A DNA stretch of 64,000 nt from VBOC01 sp964512655 (GCA_964512655.1 CAZEJT010000010.1:1-64000), one strand, 5' to 3'; positions 9,271-17,596 are shown, counted from the stretch's first letter. Made by a program: numbers and translations. The notes: generated by a model from the sequence alone, not told the origin.

Positions 9271-9290
9271 ACGCCGGCTTCAGCCGGCGT
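9271..9290. repeat. REP-like palindrome, copy 3
   Basis: A perfect 9-base inverted repeat (ACGCCGGCT / AGCCGGCGT) with a TC loop in the rplQ-leuS spacer, preceded by CGGTAG. It differs from copy 1 by paired stem changes while keeping the GGCTTCAGCC core. It could also add to transcript termination after rplQ. Confidence 0.6.
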
Positions 9291-9303
9291 TCGCTGAAAC
9301 AGA

Positions 9304-9333
9304 AGAGGGGTCCCGGTCTACCGGGACCCCTCT
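9304..9333 (-). terminator. Terminator of the ribosomal protein superoperon
   Basis: A perfect 13-base-pair stem (AGAGGGGTCCCGG) with a TCTA loop lies 23 bases after the rplQ stop. On the minus strand it is followed by a weak pyrimidine-rich tract (TCTGTTTC), so it is a strong hairpin with a poor U-tract. Confidence 0.75.
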
Positions 9334-9356
9334 CTGGGGAGATTCACTGGGAGGGC

Positions 9357-9875
9357 TTACTCCGCCCTGGCTTCCTTCGCGGCGGCTTCCCCGGCTTTCT
9401 TCTTCTTCGGGGCCTTCTCAACTTTTTCAGTCTTGTCGGGGCCCTTCTTCGATTCCTTCTTCCCCTTCGCCTTCTTCTGCGGCGCTTCGCCTGTGTTGTA
9501 ATCGACCAGCTCGAGGATGGCCACTTCGGCGCCGTCGCCGAACCTCTGGCCGAGCTTGACGACGCGCGTGTAGCCGCCCGGCCGGGAGGCGATCTTCGGG
9601 GCGATCTCGCTGAAGAGCTCTTTGATGACGTCGCGATCCTTGATCATCCTGGCGATCTGGCGCCGGGCGTGAATCGTTGTCTGGAGGGTTCCGGCGCCCA
9701 CAGCGTTTTTCGCGCGCGTCAGAACCTTTTCGGCGACCATGCGTGTCTCCTTGGCTTTGGCTGCCGTGGTGCGGATCTTCTTGTGCCGGAAGAGAGCCGT
9801 ACAGAGCGCCCGGAGCGTCGCGCTCCTGTGGCTTGCAGTTCGCTTGAGTTTTCTTCCCGACTTACGGTGTCGCAT
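9357..9875 (-). CDS. rplQ: 50S ribosomal protein L17
   Basis: bL17 of the large subunit starts with MRHRKSGRKLKRTASHR and keeps the family core through the YTRVVKLGQRFGDGAE block near residue 100. It is 172 residues long, against about 120-130 in many bacteria. The extra ~45 C-terminal residues are a lysine/glutamate/alanine-rich low-complexity tail. It is the last gene of the alpha operon, 14 bases after rpoA, and is followed by a strong hairpin. ATG start. Confidence 0.97.
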   Translation of the reverse strand: MRHRKSGRKLKRTASHRSATLRALCTALFRHKKIRTTAAKAKETRMVAEKVLTRAKNAVGAGTLQTTIHARRQIARMIKDRDVIKELFSEIAPKIASRPGGYTRVVKLGQRFGDGAEVAILELVDYNTGEAPQKKAKGKKESKKGPDKTEKVEKAPKKKKAGEAAAKEARAE

Positions 9876-9889
9876 CGCTTGTGGCCGCC

Positions 9890-10879
9890 TTAGTTGTTAG
9901 CGTCGTGGAGGTATTTTTCGACATCCATGCCGAAGCTGAGTCCGAACTGCTCGATGATCTCGGAGAGCTCCGCCAGCGATTTCCGGCCGAAATTCCGGAA
10001 CTTGAGAAGCTCGGGCTCTCCCCGGCTCACAAGGTCGGCAATCGTCTTGATGTTGGCCGCGCGGAGGCAGTTGTGCGAGCGAACGGACAGCTCGAGCTCG
10101 TCGACGTTCATCTGGAGGATCTTTCGGATCCGCGCGAACTCCGAGTCCTTCTCGAGCATCTCCTCCGCGGCCTCCGTCTCGATGTCGAAGCTGAGGAAGA
10201 GCTGGATGTGGTCTTTCAGGATGTTCGCCGCCTGCGCGAGCGCATCGTCGGGCGCGATCGATCCGTCGGTTTCGACCTCCAGGATCAGCTTCTCGTAGTC
10301 GGTCTGCTGGCCCACGCGCGTCGTCTCCACGAAGAACCGCACGTTCTTGATCGGCGTGAAGATCGAATCGATCGTGATCAGGCCGGCGGTCTGGTCCGGG
10401 AGCTTGTTATCCTCCGCGGGCACGTACCCCTTCCCGCGGCCGACCCTCAGCTCCATTTCGAACGCCGCCCCGGCATTCAACGTGACGATGTGCTGGCTCG
10501 GATTGAGAATCTCGATTTCCGGGTTGGCCTTCTGGATATCACCCGCGGTCACGTCCTTCGGCCCTTTGAGCTCCACGGACACCTTCGCAAGCTTCTTGTT
10601 GAGGAGCTTCATCCTCACCGATTTAAGGTTGAGGATGATCTCGGCAACGTCTTCCACGGCCCCGGGGATCGTGGAGAATTCGTGCAATACCCCCTCGATC
10701 CGGATGGCCGTGAACGCGGTGCCGGGAAGCGACGAGAGAAGCACGCGCCGGAACGCATTGCCGATCGTAACTCCGAACCCCTTTTCGAGGGGCTGGAGCA
10801 CGAAACGGCCGAACGTGTTTGAATAGGATGCCTCGTCGAGTTGAACTTTCTCCGGCATCTGAAAAGTTGTTCCTACCAT
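9890..10879 (-). CDS. rpoA: DNA-directed RNA polymerase subunit alpha
   Basis: This 329-residue alpha subunit nucleates RNA polymerase assembly and contacts promoter UP elements and activators. The N-terminal dimerisation domain shows FGRFVLQPLEKGFGVTIGNAFRRVLLSS (residues ~24-51, quoted in part). A flexible linker leads to the C-terminal helix-hairpin-helix domain, where NCLRAANIKTIADLV and LLKFRNFGRKSL lie near residues 269-300. Length is standard. It sits between rpsD and rplQ, the usual alpha-operon order. ATG start at 10879. Confidence 0.98.
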   Translation of the reverse strand: MVGTTFQMPEKVQLDEASYSNTFGRFVLQPLEKGFGVTIGNAFRRVLLSSLPGTAFTAIRIEGVLHEFSTIPGAVEDVAEIILNLKSVRMKLLNKKLAKVSVELKGPKDVTAGDIQKANPEIEILNPSQHIVTLNAGAAFEMELRVGRGKGYVPAEDNKLPDQTAGLITIDSIFTPIKNVRFFVETTRVGQQTDYEKLILEVETDGSIAPDDALAQAANILKDHIQLFLSFDIETEAAEEMLEKDSEFARIRKILQMNVDELELSVRSHNCLRAANIKTIADLVSRGEPELLKFRNFGRKSLAELSEIIEQFGLSFGMDVEKYLHDANN

Positions 10880-10906
10880 GTCAATTTCTCCCGAATGAGC
10901 CCGATA

Positions 10907-11536
10907 TTACTTGGAATACAGCTCGACGATGAGCTGTTCGTTGGCGTTGAGCGGGATATCCGCCCGTTCCGGCATGCTGAGAAATGTGCCGGACATCGCC
11001 GCCTTGTCGAGACTGAGCCACGGCAGCATCGCGCTGTCTTTCATCCGCTTCATCGACGAGTGGATCATGTCGAGCTTCTTGCTCCGGTCTCTGATCCGCA
11101 CCACGTCGCCCGCCCTCAGCAGGTGCGAGGGGATGTTGACGACCGTGTCGTTCACCATGAGATGGCCGTGGGTGACGAGCTGGCGAGCTGCTTTCCGCGA
11201 CGGGGCGAAGCCGAGCCGGTAGACGACGTTGTCGAGTCGGCATTCGAGCATCTTGACGAGCGTTTCGCCCGTGCGCCCGGTGCGGCGGAGGGCCTTCTCG
11301 AAATAGCTGCGGAACTGCTCTTCCATCAGTCCGTACATGCGGCGGATCTTCTGCTTCTCGCGGAGCTGGACGCCGTACTCCGATATCTTCTGGCGCCTGT
11401 TCTGCCCGTGCTGCCCCGGCGGATAGCCGCGGCGCTCCACCGGACACTTCTCCGTGAAGCACTTCGTGCCTTTGAGAAAGAGCTTCTGCCTCTCCCTCCT
11501 GCACAGCCTGCAACTTGGTTCGATGTATCTTCCCAT
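10907..11536 (-). CDS. rpsD: 30S ribosomal protein S4 (zinc-type)
   Basis: uS4 of 209 residues, a primary 16S rRNA-binding protein and in many bacteria the translational repressor of the alpha operon. Cys9, Cys12, Cys26 and Cys31 form the zinc-binding N-terminal pattern of the C+ form. The S4 RNA-binding domain follows (RLDNVVYRLGFAPSRKAARQLV, near residue 100, quoted in part). It lies 27 bases upstream of rpoA. ATG start. Confidence 0.97.
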   Translation of the reverse strand: MGRYIEPSCRLCRRERQKLFLKGTKCFTEKCPVERRGYPPGQHGQNRRQKISEYGVQLREKQKIRRMYGLMEEQFRSYFEKALRRTGRTGETLVKMLECRLDNVVYRLGFAPSRKAARQLVTHGHLMVNDTVVNIPSHLLRAGDVVRIRDRSKKLDMIHSSMKRMKDSAMLPWLSLDKAAMSGTFLSMPERADIPLNANEQLIVELYSK

Positions 11537-11561
11537 GAGTTCCTTTTCCTGAATGCTACCC

Positions 11562-11975
11562 TTACACGCGGCGCCGCTTCGGCGGCCTGCACCCGTTGTG
11601 AGGAATCGGCGTGATGTCGCGGATGCTCAGCACTTCGAGTCCGACCATCTGGAGCGAGCGGATGCCCGCTTCGCGCCCCGAGCCAGGCCCCTTGACATAG
11701 ACGTCGACCTTCCGCAATCCCAGATCGAAGGCTTCCTTGGCCGCGGCCTCGGCGGTCACCTGCGCCGCGAAGGGCGTGTTCTTCCTCGAGCCCTTGAAGC
11801 CGTTGCGGCCTGCCGACGACCAGCTGATGACGTTGCCGTAGACGTCGGTGATCGTCACCATGACGTTGTTGAACGTCGCCTTGATGTAGGCCTTGCCGGT
11901 GACGTCGACCTGAATTTTCTTTTTCTTCTTGGCCGCGCCGGTCTGCTGTCCGGCGGCCGCTGCCTGCTTTGCCAT
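11562..11975 (-). CDS. rpsK: 30S ribosomal protein S11
   Basis: uS11 of 137 residues on the 30S platform near the Shine-Dalgarno helix. The N-terminus is Ala/Gln-rich and then KKKKK. The core reads AYIKATFNNVMVTITDVYGN and GPGSGREAGIRSLQ, and it ends in the conserved basic DITPIPHNGCRPPKRRRV. It stands between rpsM and rpsD. ATG start. Confidence 0.97.
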   Translation of the reverse strand: MAKQAAAAGQQTGAAKKKKKIQVDVTGKAYIKATFNNVMVTITDVYGNVISWSSAGRNGFKGSRKNTPFAAQVTAEAAAKEAFDLGLRKVDVYVKGPGSGREAGIRSLQMVGLEVLSIRDITPIPHNGCRPPKRRRV

Positions 11976-11995
11976 TGGTCTCTTCTCTGCGTGTG

Positions 11996-12379
11996 TTACT
12001 TCTTGGCCAGTACCTTCTTCTTCCCTGCGACCGTCTTCCTCTTTCCCTTCCTCGAGCGGGCGTTCGTGCGCGTGCGCTGGCCCCGGACAGGAAGGCCCTT
12101 CCGGTGGCGCAGGCCCCGGTACGAGTTGATGTCCATCAGACGCTTGATGTTCATCTGGACTTCGCTCCGCAGCGCCCCCTCCACCTTGAAGTCGGAGGTA
12201 ATGATGGAGCGGATCCGGGCCACTTCCTCGTCGTTCAGCTCGGCCACCCGCTTCCCCGGGTCGATCCCCGCCTGGTCCAGGATTTTCAGGGCGCTGGTCC
12301 TGCCGAGCCCGAAAATGTAGGTCAGGCCGATCTCAGCCCGTTTATTCTTCGGTAAGTCGATTCCCGCGATACGCGCCAC
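11996..12379 (-). CDS. rpsM: 30S ribosomal protein S13
   Basis: uS13 of 127 residues, in the head of the 30S subunit, contacting the P-site tRNA and the L5 bridge. It starts ARIAGIDLPKNKRAEIGLTY, has the helix-hairpin-helix part through RSIITSDFKVEG, and the conserved SYRGLRHRKGLPVRGQRT block before a basic tail. It uses a GTG start at 12379, 22 bases after rpmJ. Confidence 0.97.
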   Translation of the reverse strand: MARIAGIDLPKNKRAEIGLTYIFGLGRTSALKILDQAGIDPGKRVAELNDEEVARIRSIITSDFKVEGALRSEVQMNIKRLMDINSYRGLRHRKGLPVRGQRTRTNARSRKGKRKTVAGKKKVLAKK

Positions 12380-12401
12380 GCGTTACAATCCTTTCGAGTG
12401 A

Positions 12402-12515
12402 TTATCCCTGACGTTGCTTGTGCTTCGGATTCTTGCAGATGACCCGGACGACGCCTTTCCGCCGGATGATCTTGCAGTTCTCGCACAGCCGTTTTACCGA
12501 TGATCGTACCTTCAT
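12402..12515 (-). CDS. rpmJ: 50S ribosomal protein L36
   Basis: This 37-residue bL36 was found by translating the minus strand between infA and rpsM: it starts MKVRSSVKRLCENCK and ends NPKHKQRQG before TAA. Cys11, Cys14, Cys27 and His32 form the zinc-ribbon of the C+ form. Position after infA and before rpsM is the classical one. It is 11 bases downstream of infA. Confidence 0.96.
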   Translation of the reverse strand: MKVRSSVKRLCENCKIIRRKGVVRVICKNPKHKQRQG

Positions 12516-12526
12516 CTGATCGCTTC

Positions 12527-12745
12527 CTATTTGTACCGGTAGGTGATTCTGCCCTTGCTCAGGTCGTACGGCGACATCTCAACTGTCACCTTATCGCCCA
12601 CCAGGATTTTGATGTAATGCATCCGCATCTTCCCTGAAATCACAGCCAGGATCTCGTGCCCGTTATCGAGCCGCACCCTGAACATCGCGTTCGGGAGCGT
12701 CTCGGTAATGATGCCGTCCATGGTGATCGGACCCTGCTTCGCCAT
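12527..12745 (-). CDS. infA: Translation initiation factor IF-1
   Basis: IF-1 of 72 residues is a single S1-like OB-fold that blocks the A site during initiation. It begins MAKQGPITMDGIITETLPN and contains the family blocks FRVRLDNGHEILA and SGKMRMHYIKIL. I take the ATG at 12745 as start; a TTG one codon upstream would only add Met. It follows map by 9 bases. Confidence 0.97.
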   Translation of the reverse strand: MAKQGPITMDGIITETLPNAMFRVRLDNGHEILAVISGKMRMHYIKILVGDKVTVEMSPYDLSKGRITYRYK

Positions 12746-12754
12746 CAACCTCGG

Positions 12755-13519
12755 CTACTGTGTGAGTATTTCCGGTTCGCCATCCGTGACGAGGATCGTA
12801 TGCTCGAAATGGGCCGATGGAAATCCGTCGGCCGTGCGGATCGTCCATCCGTCGTCATCGACTCTCACCTGGAATTTTCCCAGATTCACCATCGGCTCGA
12901 TCGCAAGCGTCATCCCTTTCTGCAGCACCGGGCCCGTGCCCGCCTCTCCGTAGTTCGGAATCGCGGGCTCCTCGTGGAGCTCACGGCCTACGCCGTGGCC
13001 CACCAGATCGCGCACGACCGAAAAACCGTCGCGCTCCACGTGCGACTGTACCGCGGCGGAAATGTCATGGACCCTGTTCCCAGCTCTCGCCTGGGCGATG
13101 CCGGTGTAGAGCGATGCTTCCGCGCTCTTCAGGAGGAGATTTTTTTCCTCCGAAATTTTTCCCACAGGAAACGTCCACGCGCCGTCGCCGTAGAAGCCGC
13201 CTTTGCGCACTCCGACGTCGAGCGATACGATCTCCCCTTCCCGCAGGACCCGTGACCCCGGTATGCCGTGCACAACCTCGTCTTCGACGGAGGTGCAGAG
13301 GGTCGCCGGAAACCGGTTCTTCGGATCGGCGCCGTATCCCTTGAATGCCGGCTCGCCTTTACGGGAGAGGATATACTCCTCGGCCATGGCGTCGAGCTCC
13401 CTGGTCGTGACGCCCGGCTGGATGCACTTCTTGAGCACCCGCAGAACTTCCGCCACAATCCGGCAGCATTCGCGCATCAATTCAATTTCACGGGGCGATT
13501 TAATCACCGCCTTCGCCAT
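12755..13519 (-). CDS. map: Methionine aminopeptidase, type I
   Basis: MAP removes the initiator methionine from nascent proteins. The pita-bread fold residues are visible: His in VVHGIPG, the metal-binding Asp pair in DVGVRKGGFYGDGAWTF, His in GHGVGRELHEEP, and Glu in EPMVN and in the C-terminal block. The ATG at 13519, with a GAAGG site about 12 bases upstream, gives 254 residues starting MAKAVIKSPREIELM. A TTG at 13546 would add nine residues without family support. adk, often found between secY and map, is absent here. Confidence 0.95.
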   Translation of the reverse strand: MAKAVIKSPREIELMRECCRIVAEVLRVLKKCIQPGVTTRELDAMAEEYILSRKGEPAFKGYGADPKNRFPATLCTSVEDEVVHGIPGSRVLREGEIVSLDVGVRKGGFYGDGAWTFPVGKISEEKNLLLKSAEASLYTGIAQARAGNRVHDISAAVQSHVERDGFSVVRDLVGHGVGRELHEEPAIPNYGEAGTGPVLQKGMTLAIEPMVNLGKFQVRVDDDGWTIRTADGFPSAHFEHTILVTDGEPEILTQ

Positions 13520-13564
13520 GCTTTTGACCGGCCTTCTACCCCGCAACGCACCCGCCTGGAGGCG

Positions 13565-14902
13565 TCACATCCTCCTGCCCTTCATCTTGCCGCTCTTCAT
13601 GAAACCGTCGTAATGGCGCATGAGAAGGTGCGATTCGATCTGCTGGAGGGTGTCCAGGCCGACGCCGACCACGATCAGGAGGCTCGTTCCGCCGAAGAAG
13701 CTCGCAAAATTCGCCGTGACCCCGAGCCGGATCATGAACGCCGGCAGGATCGCCACGATGGCGAGAAAGATCGATCCCGGCAGAGTGATCTTCGTCAGGA
13801 TGTTGTCGATAAAATCGGACGTATTCTTACCCGGCCTGATTCCCGGGATGAACCCTCCCTGCTTCTGCATCGTCTCCGCCACGTCCTTCGGGTTGAAGGC
13901 GACGGCCGTATAGAAATAGGTGAAGAAGATGATCATCAGGCCGTAGGCGATCGAATAGGTGATGGACGTGTAATTCAGATACCCGGCGATTCCCTGCAGG
14001 AACTCGCTGTCGGGGAAAAACGTCAGGATCGTGTTCGGAATGAACATGATCGCCTGCGCGAAGATGATCGGCATGACCCCCGCCGTGTTGATGCGCATCG
14101 GGATATACTGCGTCACGCCTCCGTAAATCTTCCGCCCGACGACCCTCTTGGCATACTGGACGGGAATTCTCCTCGTCGCCTGGGTGACGAGAACGATCCC
14201 CGCAACAATCACGACCATCAGACCGATGATGATCAGTTCGATAATCGGCCCCCGGGCGCCCTGGCTGACAAGCTGGTATTCGTCAAGTATGGCGTGAGGG
14301 AACCGCGCGATGATGCCGATGAAAATGATGAGCGAGATCCCGTTGCCGATGCCCCGTTCGGTGATCTGCTCGCCCAGCCACATCATGAAGACTGTGCCCG
14401 CGGCGAGAATAATCATCGTGGAAATGTGAAATCCGAATCCCTGGACGCCCGCCGGCACGATCGGGGTGCCCGCGGGAGACATGCTCGAAATCTGGACGCT
14501 GACTCCCCACGCCTGAAGAAGGGAGATGATGACCGTTCCGTACCGGGTCCACTGGGTGATCTTCTTGCGGCCTTCTTCCCCTTCCTTCGAAAGCTTCTGG
14601 ATGTACGGAATGACCGCGCCGAGAAGCTGGATGATGATCGACGCGCTGATATACGGCATGATGCCGAGCGCAAAAATGGCCGCGTTGCTGAACGCGCCCC
14701 CCACGAACAGGTCGTAGAGTCCGAAGAGGGTGTTCGAGGTCTGGTTGCGCATGACCTCGGAAAGAACCTTCGCGTCGACTCCGGGGATCGTCACGTGGGC
14801 GCCGAAGCGCACCACGACCAGGAGCCCCGCGGTGAAGAGGATCCGCTGGCGCAGCTCCTGAATCTTGAAGATGTTCCGAAAGCTCTCGGTTAGCTTCGCC
14901 AT
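13565..14902 (-). CDS. secY: Preprotein translocase subunit SecY
   Basis: SecY of 445 residues is the channel of the Sec translocon in the inner membrane. About ten hydrophobic segments are apparent. Family blocks include LGIMPYISASIIIQLLGAVIP (near residue 78, quoted in part), the AKRVVGRKIYGGVTQYIP loop, PGIRPGKNTSDFI near 346, and QQIESHLLMRHYDGFMK at the C-terminus. It lies between rplO and map in the spc operon. ATG start at 14902. Confidence 0.98.
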   Translation of the reverse strand: MAKLTESFRNIFKIQELRQRILFTAGLLVVVRFGAHVTIPGVDAKVLSEVMRNQTSNTLFGLYDLFVGGAFSNAAIFALGIMPYISASIIIQLLGAVIPYIQKLSKEGEEGRKKITQWTRYGTVIISLLQAWGVSVQISSMSPAGTPIVPAGVQGFGFHISTMIILAAGTVFMMWLGEQITERGIGNGISLIIFIGIIARFPHAILDEYQLVSQGARGPIIELIIIGLMVVIVAGIVLVTQATRRIPVQYAKRVVGRKIYGGVTQYIPMRINTAGVMPIIFAQAIMFIPNTILTFFPDSEFLQGIAGYLNYTSITYSIAYGLMIIFFTYFYTAVAFNPKDVAETMQKQGGFIPGIRPGKNTSDFIDNILTKITLPGSIFLAIVAILPAFMIRLGVTANFASFFGGTSLLIVVGVGLDTLQQIESHLLMRHYDGFMKSGKMKGRRM

Positions 14903-14905
14903 GAA

Positions 14906-15379
14906 TCAGTTTCCGGCACCCGGGAGGGCGCTGGTCTTGCCCCCCGCGCCTTCGATCTTCTTCACGGCGCTCTTGCTGAAGGAATGTGCCGACACTTCGA
15001 GCTTTGACTTCAGTTCTCCCTCCCCCAGAATCTTCACCGGAACGTTCTTCTTTGATACCGCGCCGGCCGTGTAGAGGATCGCGGGGTCCACCTTGCCGCC
15101 GGCAAGCTTTCCCGACCCGGCAAGCCGCTCGAGGACGCCGACGTTCACGGTCTGATACCGTACCTTGAACGGATTATGGAACCCGAACTTCGGAACGCGC
15201 CTGATCAGCGGCATCTGGCCGCCCTCGAACCAGGGGCGGTCGTGCGTGCCGGAGCGGGCTCCTTCGCCCTTGTGTCCGCGCGTCGCGGTTCCTCCGTGGC
15301 CCGACCCCTGTCCGCGCGCGATGCGCTTCGCGCGCCTGCGCGAGCCCGCGGCGGGTTTGAGAGTGCCTAATGTCGTCAT
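14906..15379 (-). CDS. rplO: 50S ribosomal protein L15
   Basis: uL15 of 157 residues, a late-assembly 50S protein. The glycine- and arginine-rich N-terminus (KRIARGQGSGHGGTATRGHKG) and the FEGGQMPLIRRVPKFGF block are diagnostic. Its ATG overlaps the rpmD stop (ATGA), and its stop is 3 bases before secY. Confidence 0.97.
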   Translation of the reverse strand: MTTLGTLKPAAGSRRRAKRIARGQGSGHGGTATRGHKGEGARSGTHDRPWFEGGQMPLIRRVPKFGFHNPFKVRYQTVNVGVLERLAGSGKLAGGKVDPAILYTAGAVSKKNVPVKILGEGELKSKLEVSAHSFSKSAVKKIEGAGGKTSALPGAGN

Positions 15380-15570
15380 TGTTTCTCGGCCACCTCCTCG
15401 ACCTTCACGAGATGCCTCACCCTGCCGATCATCCCGCGGATCTGCGGCGTGTCGGTCTTGATCACCGAGCAGTTCGGCCGCCCGAGTCCGAGCGCCCTGA
15501 TCGTCCGTTTGTGCACCTCGAGGGTATCGATCTGGCTTACCATCTGTGTAATCTTGATCTTCTTGTTCAT
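15376..15570 (-). CDS. rpmD: 50S ribosomal protein L30
   Basis: uL30 of 64 residues, with the family pattern RTIRALGLGRPNCSVIKTDTPQIRGMI (quoted over residues ~22-48, shortened where possible: LGLGRPN then QIRGMI). It is 2 bases after rpsE and overlaps rplO by 4 bases. ATG start. Confidence 0.95.
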   Translation of the reverse strand: MNKKIKITQMVSQIDTLEVHKRTIRALGLGRPNCSVIKTDTPQIRGMIGRVRHLVKVEEVAEKQ

Positions 15571-15572
15571 CG

Positions 15573-16103
15573 TCAGCTCACTGCCTCGGGTTCCGGAGCG
15601 GGAGTCCTGAAGAGTTCTCCGAGCGACATGCCGCGCCGCTGCGCCATCGTGCGTGCATCGATGAGGGTCAGGAGGCCCCGGAGCGTCGCCTTCACCACGT
15701 TGTGCGGGTTTGAGGACCCGATCGACTTGGTGAGGATGTCCTTGATCCCCGCCGATTCCAGAACCGCCCTCACCCCGCCGCCGGCGATGAGCCCGGTGCC
15801 GGGAGAAGCTGGTTTCAGAAGCACCCTCGAAGCGCCGAACTTGCCCGTGATCGGATGGGGGATCGTCCCGTTGACGACCGGCACGACCACGATATTCTTC
15901 TTCGCGTCGTCGATTCCCTTCGAGATGGCGTCCTGCACTTCGTTCGCCTTGCCGAGTCCTACTCCGACGTGACCGTTGCCATCTCCGACGACGACGATCG
16001 CGCTGAAGCTGAAGCGGCGCCCGCCCTTGACCACCTTCGCGACCCGGTTGATATGCACCAACCGGTCTTTGAGATCCAACTCGCCAGCTCTTATTCGTGC
16101 CAC
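15573..16103 (-). CDS. rpsE: 30S ribosomal protein S5
   Basis: uS5 of 176 residues, involved in mRNA unwinding and decoding accuracy. Core blocks are VHINRVAKVVKGGRRFSFSA (near residue 16), VGVGLGKANEVQDAI, and SIGSSNPHNVVKATLRGL. It uses a GTG start at 16103. Unusually, the gene before it is tRNA-Gln, not rplR. Confidence 0.97.
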   Translation of the reverse strand: MARIRAGELDLKDRLVHINRVAKVVKGGRRFSFSAIVVVGDGNGHVGVGLGKANEVQDAISKGIDDAKKNIVVVPVVNGTIPHPITGKFGASRVLLKPASPGTGLIAGGGVRAVLESAGIKDILTKSIGSSNPHNVVKATLRGLLTLIDARTMAQRRGMSLGELFRTPAPEPEAVS

Positions 16104-16137
16104 GCTCTCTGCTCCTGGTTGATAATCAGTTGCCGTG

Positions 16138-16208
16138 CTGCCGGGGGAGGATTCGAACCTCCACTGACGGCTCCAAAGGCCGCTGTCCTGCCATTAGACG
16201 ACCCGGCA
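16138..16208 (-). tRNA. tRNA-Gln (anticodon TTG)
   Basis: A 71-base cloverleaf reads on the minus strand: acceptor TGCCGGG/CCCGGCA, D-stem GTC/GAC, anticodon stem GCGGC/GCCGT with loop CTTTGGA (anticodon at 16174-16176), T-arm GGAGG-TTCGAAT-CCTCC and discriminator G. The 3' CCA is not encoded. It lies between rplR and rpsE on the operon strand, so it must be cut out of the ribosomal protein transcript. Confidence 0.95.
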
Positions 16209-16232
16209 ACGAACGACCCTGCGGGGGCAGGC

Positions 16233-16601
16233 TCAAAACTTGAGCCCCGCCTCGCGGGCTCCGTCGGCCAGAGCCTTGATAACGCCGTGGTACAGGTATC
16301 CGTTGCGGTCGAACACGACCGACTTCAGGTTCTGCGCCGCGGCCTTCTTCGCTACGTCCATCCCGACCCGCTTCGCAATCTCTTTCTTCGTTTTCACGCT
16401 CTTCAGTTCCTCGCGGAGGTCCTTCGACAGGGTGGAGGTGGAGACGAGCGTTTTACCGATCGAGTCGTCGACAAGCTGGGCATAGAGGTGCTGCAGGCTC
16501 CGGTATACCGTCAGCCGCGGCCGCTCGGACGTTCCCTGAATCTTCACGCGCACGCGTTGTTTGATGCTGGCTCGCCGCCGGACTCTCGATTTCTTTATCA
16601 T
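16233..16601 (-). CDS. rplR: 50S ribosomal protein L18
   Basis: uL18 of 122 residues binds 5S rRNA. The family blocks TSERPRLTVYRSLQHLYAQ near residue 24 and FDRNGYLYHGVIKALADGAREAGLKF at the C-terminus (quoted in part) are clear. ATG start, 6 bases after rplF. A 24-base gap leads to the tRNA-Gln gene. Confidence 0.97.
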   Translation of the reverse strand: MIKKSRVRRRASIKQRVRVKIQGTSERPRLTVYRSLQHLYAQLVDDSIGKTLVSTSTLSKDLREELKSVKTKKEIAKRVGMDVAKKAAAQNLKSVVFDRNGYLYHGVIKALADGAREAGLKF

Positions 16602-16607
16602 AAAATC

Positions 16608-17165
16608 TTATCCTGCCTTCGCGCCTGCTGTAGCCGCAGCCTTGCCCGCTTTGCGGCGGATGTATTCTCCTTCGTACTTCACCCCTTTTCCCTTGTACGG
16701 CTCTGGCGGCCGGAACGAACGCAGCTTCGCCGCGACCTGGCCCACCAATTGTTTGTCGATGCCGGAAACCGTGAGGAGCGTGGGTTGCGGGATTTCCACC
16801 TTGATTCCCCCGGGCGGCTCGAAGAGGATCGGATGCGAGTAACCGAGGGCGAACTGGATCTTTTTCCCCTTCACTTCCGCCTTGTACCCGACTCCGACGA
16901 TCTCAAGCTTCCGCTCAAAACCCGTCGAAACGCCTCTGATCATGTTGTTGATCAGCGCCCGCCACGTGCCGTGAAGCGCGACCTGCGCCTTCACGTCGGA
17001 GGAGCGGGTGAGGGTGATTTCCTCGCCTTTCATCTCGATGCGGATGCTCGGTGGAACCGACGCCTTGAGCTCGCCCTTCGGCCCCGTGACGGTGATCGTA
17101 CCGTCTGCCAGCTGCACCTTGACCCCCTTCGGGATGGCTATGGGTTTTCTTCCGATTCTTGACAC
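16608..17165 (-). CDS. rplF: 50S ribosomal protein L6
   Basis: uL6 of 185 residues, near the sarcin-ricin loop and factor-binding site. Two homologous domains are seen: SRIGRKPIAIPKGV at the start, and the C-terminal GIDKQLVGQVAAKLRSFRPPEPYKGKG block, quoted here in part. A short Ala/Gly/Lys tail follows. GTG start at 17165. Confidence 0.97.
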   Translation of the reverse strand: MSRIGRKPIAIPKGVKVQLADGTITVTGPKGELKASVPPSIRIEMKGEEITLTRSSDVKAQVALHGTWRALINNMIRGVSTGFERKLEIVGVGYKAEVKGKKIQFALGYSHPILFEPPGGIKVEIPQPTLLTVSGIDKQLVGQVAAKLRSFRPPEPYKGKGVKYEGEYIRRKAGKAAATAGAKAG

Positions 17166-17185
17166 GTTGTTCTCCTAAAGGTAAC

Positions 17186-17581
17186 CTACCACACCTGGCA
17201 CAGCACTTCGCCGCCGACATGCAGAGTGGCGGCAGTCTTTTCCGTCACGACTCCCCGCGAGGTGGAGACGATTGCGATCCCGAGCCCGTTCAGGACCCGG
17301 GGAAGATCGTTCGCGGACACATAGACCCTCAGGCCGGGCTTGCTGATCCGCTTCAGTCCGGTGATCGCGCTGATGCCGTCGGAAGAGCGCAGGACGATTC
17401 TCAGTACCCCCTGTTTCGTGTCGGGGATCTCGGTATAGCTCCCGATGAAGCGCTCCTCGAGCAAGAGCTTGGTGATCTCGCGCTTGAGGTACGACGCCGG
17501 AATATCCACGCGTTTGTGCCGCGCGCGGATCGCATTGCGCAACCTGGACAGGTAATCTGAAATCGGATCGGTGGTGTTCAT
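17186..17581 (-). CDS. rpsH: 30S ribosomal protein S8
   Basis: uS8 of 131 residues, a primary 16S binder. It opens with DPISDYLSRLRNAIRARHKRV and ends in the conserved STSRGVVTEKTAATLHVGGE block. In E. coli S8 represses the spc operon translationally; no such site was verified here. ATG start, 15 bases after rpsN. Confidence 0.97.
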   Translation of the reverse strand: MNTTDPISDYLSRLRNAIRARHKRVDIPASYLKREITKLLLEERFIGSYTEIPDTKQGVLRIVLRSSDGISAITGLKRISKPGLRVYVSANDLPRVLNGLGIAIVSTSRGVVTEKTAATLHVGGEVLCQVW

Positions 17582-17596
17582 TGCTCTGCCGTTCTC

